From the NCBI GenBank assembly GCA_910574475.1, contig CAJTAT010000020.1, forward strand, positions 1-35,308: 35,308 nucleotides of DNA, read 5' to 3'. Below are positions 34,146-35,308 of the stretch, in pieces. Position numbers and translations under genes: made by a program. This DNA comes from Clostridia bacterium (GTDB taxonomy: Bacteria; Bacillota; Clostridia; Lachnospirales; Lachnospiraceae). The notes beneath the pieces were generated by a model that was not told the DNA's origin, searched no databases, and worked only from the letters and a program-made list of their open reading frames with translations. How positions within the stretch are numbered: position 1 is the stretch's first letter; each line of letters begins with the position of its first letter.

Positions 34146-34412
34146 ATGACGATACGTCCGTCGGCTGCAATCCGTCAGAATTATAATGAGATTGCTGATA
34201 TATGCAGAAAGACTGAAGAACCAGTATTCCTTACCAAAAACGGAGAGGGAGATCTGGTTGTTATGGATATTGAAACCTTCAACAGACGGGAGGCGATGCT
34301 GAAACTCAGAGAGGAACTGCTTGCCGTGGAAGAAGACAGGCTTGTAGGCAGAGGAGGATGTACCCCTGATGAGCTGGAAGCTTATCTTGATGACATCATT
34401 GCGGGGGCGTAA
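34146..34412 (+). CDS. Phd/YefM-family antitoxin
   Basis: This 88-residue protein has the family start IRPSAAIRQNYNEIADICRK and TEEPVFLTKNGEGDLVVMDI, then an acidic tail (LEAYLDDIIAGA). It is preceded by a near-consensus promoter and a good ribosome site and is followed after 3 bp by its toxin. It should bind its own promoter region and the toxin. Confidence 0.9.
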   Translation: MTIRPSAAIRQNYNEIADICRKTEEPVFLTKNGEGDLVVMDIETFNRREAMLKLREELLAVEEDRLVGRGGCTPDELEAYLDDIIAGA

Positions 34413-34415
34413 CAT

Positions 34416-34733
34416 ATGGCAGAAAGTATGAAATACAAAGTCATTGTCTCCGACAAGGCAAAAAGGATTCTGGGAACTCATATCCGCTTTATGGCACAGG
34501 TCAGCAAAGAAGCAGCGGCAGCAAAAAAGAAAGAGATTATGGCTGCCATACGTTCGCTGTCCCAAATGCCACAGCGTTTTCCGTTTTTTGAAGAACTGTA
34601 TATTGTGCCAAATAAATATCACAGGATGTTTGTTGAAAAATGGTATCTTGTTCTTTACCAGATTCAGGATGATACGGTTTATGTAGAATATATCCTTGAC
34701 TGCCGTAAAGATTACGGCTGGCTCATTCGATAA
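34416..34733 (+). CDS. RelE/ParE-family toxin
   Basis: This 105-residue protein has the layout of the family: YKVIVSDKAKRILGTHIRFM, SLSQMPQRFPFFEE, YHRMFVEKWYLVLYQIQDDT and VYVEYILDCRKDYGWLI. The conserved C-terminal DCRKDY matches the RelE/ParE subgroup with a terminal Arg and Tyr. It is intact, and the operon ends at a terminator. Confidence 0.88.
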   Translation: MAESMKYKVIVSDKAKRILGTHIRFMAQVSKEAAAAKKKEIMAAIRSLSQMPQRFPFFEELYIVPNKYHRMFVEKWYLVLYQIQDDTVYVEYILDCRKDYGWLIR

Positions 34734-34761
34734 CATCAGAGTAAAAACAAATTGTATTTGA

Positions 34762-34800
34762 AATCGTCACTTTTTTTCAAGGTGGCGATTTTTTTCTTTT
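34762..34800 (+). terminator. Terminator of the TA operon
   Basis: AAATCGTCACTT pairs with AAGGTGGCGATTT (two G-U pairs), followed by TTTTTCTTTT. Confidence 0.65.
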
Positions 34801-34805
34801 AACAA

Positions 34806-34838
34806 TAGACAGGATGTGTCCAAGTTGTTTGGTATAAT
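34806..34838 (+). promoter_or_regulatory. Dyad promoter D
   Basis: TAGACA (34806-34811), 5 bp, TGTCCA (34817-34822), extended -10 TGGTATAAT (TATAAT 34833-34838). Distance from TGTCCA to TATAAT is 16 bp, as in the three other copies. Confidence 0.6.
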
Positions 34839-34934
34839 CAAAAAAGATAAAAAGAATATTTACAAGGATAGCAGATGATTTTATGTGTGAAACACTATTG
34901 GATAAAAATATGACAAGGGAGGGATATATCTAAA

Positions 34935-35213
34935 TTGAATACCAGGGGAGAATTGACTTTTGAGTATATAAATAAGAATATCACAGTTGCAAATGGAAAA
35001 ACCCAGATATTTAAAGACAAAAAGCTGGTTCTTGAAGCAAAAATAACGCTTATGGATATGGCAATCCTTATCTTTGAGAATTGTGATATTTCTGTTGAAG
35101 ATATACCAGGAGAGATAATAAACTGCTGCGGAAAAGAGGGAAAGTGTATACTTGTTTTTTTTAAGAATTGTACCATTCTGATATGCTCCCCTTATGGTAG
35201 ACAGATGAAATAA
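34935..35213 (+). CDS. Unknown protein, apparently cut by an IS
   Basis: The ORF has 92 codons from a TTG, with GGGAGGG about 12 bp upstream. It reads MNTRGELTFEYINKNITVAN, KKLVLEAKITLMDMAILIFE, then CCGKEGKCILVFFKNCTILI. The end (about the last 11 codons, CSPYGRQMK) lies inside the left end of the IS at 35179, so the natural C-terminus is missing. No family is recognised. It is under dyad promoter D. Confidence 0.45.
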   Translation: MNTRGELTFEYINKNITVANGKTQIFKDKKLVLEAKITLMDMAILIFENCDISVEDIPGEIINCCGKEGKCILVFFKNCTILICSPYGRQMK

Positions 35214-35240
35214 TAAAACTGTCACTATAAGGAGGAGCAT
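35183..35240. promoter_or_regulatory. Fold-back stem covering the transposase ribosome site
   Basis: The segment 35183-35204 and the segment 35219-35240 are near-perfect inverted repeats (22 nt each; small bulges) with a 14-nt loop. The right arm contains the GGAGGAGC ribosome site. A transcript entering from outside the IS would fold and hide it; one starting inside the loop would not. Confidence 0.6.
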
Positions 35241-35245
35241 ATTTT

Positions 35246-35308
35246 ATGGGACAACATTCAAAATACTCTTTTGAAATGAAATTAGATGCCGTTACAAAAT
35301 ATTTGGAG
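35246..35308 (+). CDS. Transposase N-terminus (IS3-like OrfA), cut by window edge
   Basis: ATG 35246 follows GGAGGAGCATATTTT. The 21 visible codons read MGQHSKYSFEMKLDAVTKYL and match the start of the helix-turn-helix subunit of IS3-type transposases, where 'FE-K--AV--YL' is usual. The rest is outside the window. Confidence 0.75.
   Translation, partial: MGQHSKYSFEMKLDAVTKYLE

Larger units (their letters stand above)
35179..35308 (+). mobile_element. Left end of an IS3-like insertion sequence
   Basis: The sequence from 35179 (TGATATGCTCCCC, then GACAG at 35200) fits the IS3-family terminal pattern TGA..TG..CCC ... GACA. It lies 67 bp before a transposase start and interrupts the gene at 34935. 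The element runs out of the window. Confidence 0.6.

Noticed and set aside
34883..34933. A 16-residue ORF (MCETLLDKNMTREGYI) just before the gene at 34935
   Set aside because: Could be a leader peptide coupled to the next gene, but there is no ribosome site and no comparison to support it.

Overview
The window looks like a stretch of accessory chromosome from a Lachnospiraceae-like gut Firmicute (class Clostridia). The grounds are low-to-moderate GC, strong AGGAGG ribosome sites, gene families of the LanFEG/CprABC, OmpR, LytTR, ParM and RhuM types, and many type II toxin-antitoxin (TA) pairs. No species call is justified. No tRNA, rRNA or CRISPR array was seen.

Left part (1-15.2 kb): three consecutive modules, each with a two-component system and an ABC exporter, of the kind used against lantibiotics and other cationic peptides. 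Module 1 (116-4596) is the most GC-rich: ATPase and two permeases on the minus strand, divergent from an OmpR regulator and histidine kinase. Module 2 (4714-9563, all minus) has a regulator-kinase pair ending in a terminator, then ATPase, two permeases and a YxeA-like protein. Modules 1 and 2 both carry 11-bp direct repeats in exact helical phase just upstream of the ABC operon, the expected form of an OmpR-type regulator site. Module 3 (9731-15208) has an agr-type (LytTR + GHKL) pair that is deleted and frameshifted, facing an apparently intact lipoprotein-permease-permease-ATPase operon.

Middle (15.2-21.6 kb): a decay zone and AT-rich insertion. It holds remnants of a flavodoxin, a DUF362-type lipoprotein, an unidentified gene and two fragments of uvrB. 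The uvrB fragments bracket two intact genes, a RhuM-family protein and an OLD-family ATPase/TOPRIM nuclease, which may form a defence island. A VapBC-like pair and an Rpn-type remnant follow.

Right part (21.7-35.2 kb): a plasmid-like or integrative element. It has ParM/ParR partition genes with TGCA repeats behind them, a cluster of TTCCAC boxes resembling an origin, a primase-helicase with a C-terminal frameshift, an excisionase remnant, three more TA loci plus one broken one, a Cro-like repressor and several unrecognised proteins. Four transcription units here share one promoter design: a TGGACA/TGTCCA dyad exactly 16 bp before a TATAAT box. Many element genes carry single stops or frameshifts, so it is probably decaying. 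The right edge enters an IS3-like element; the left edge may hold the end of another IS.
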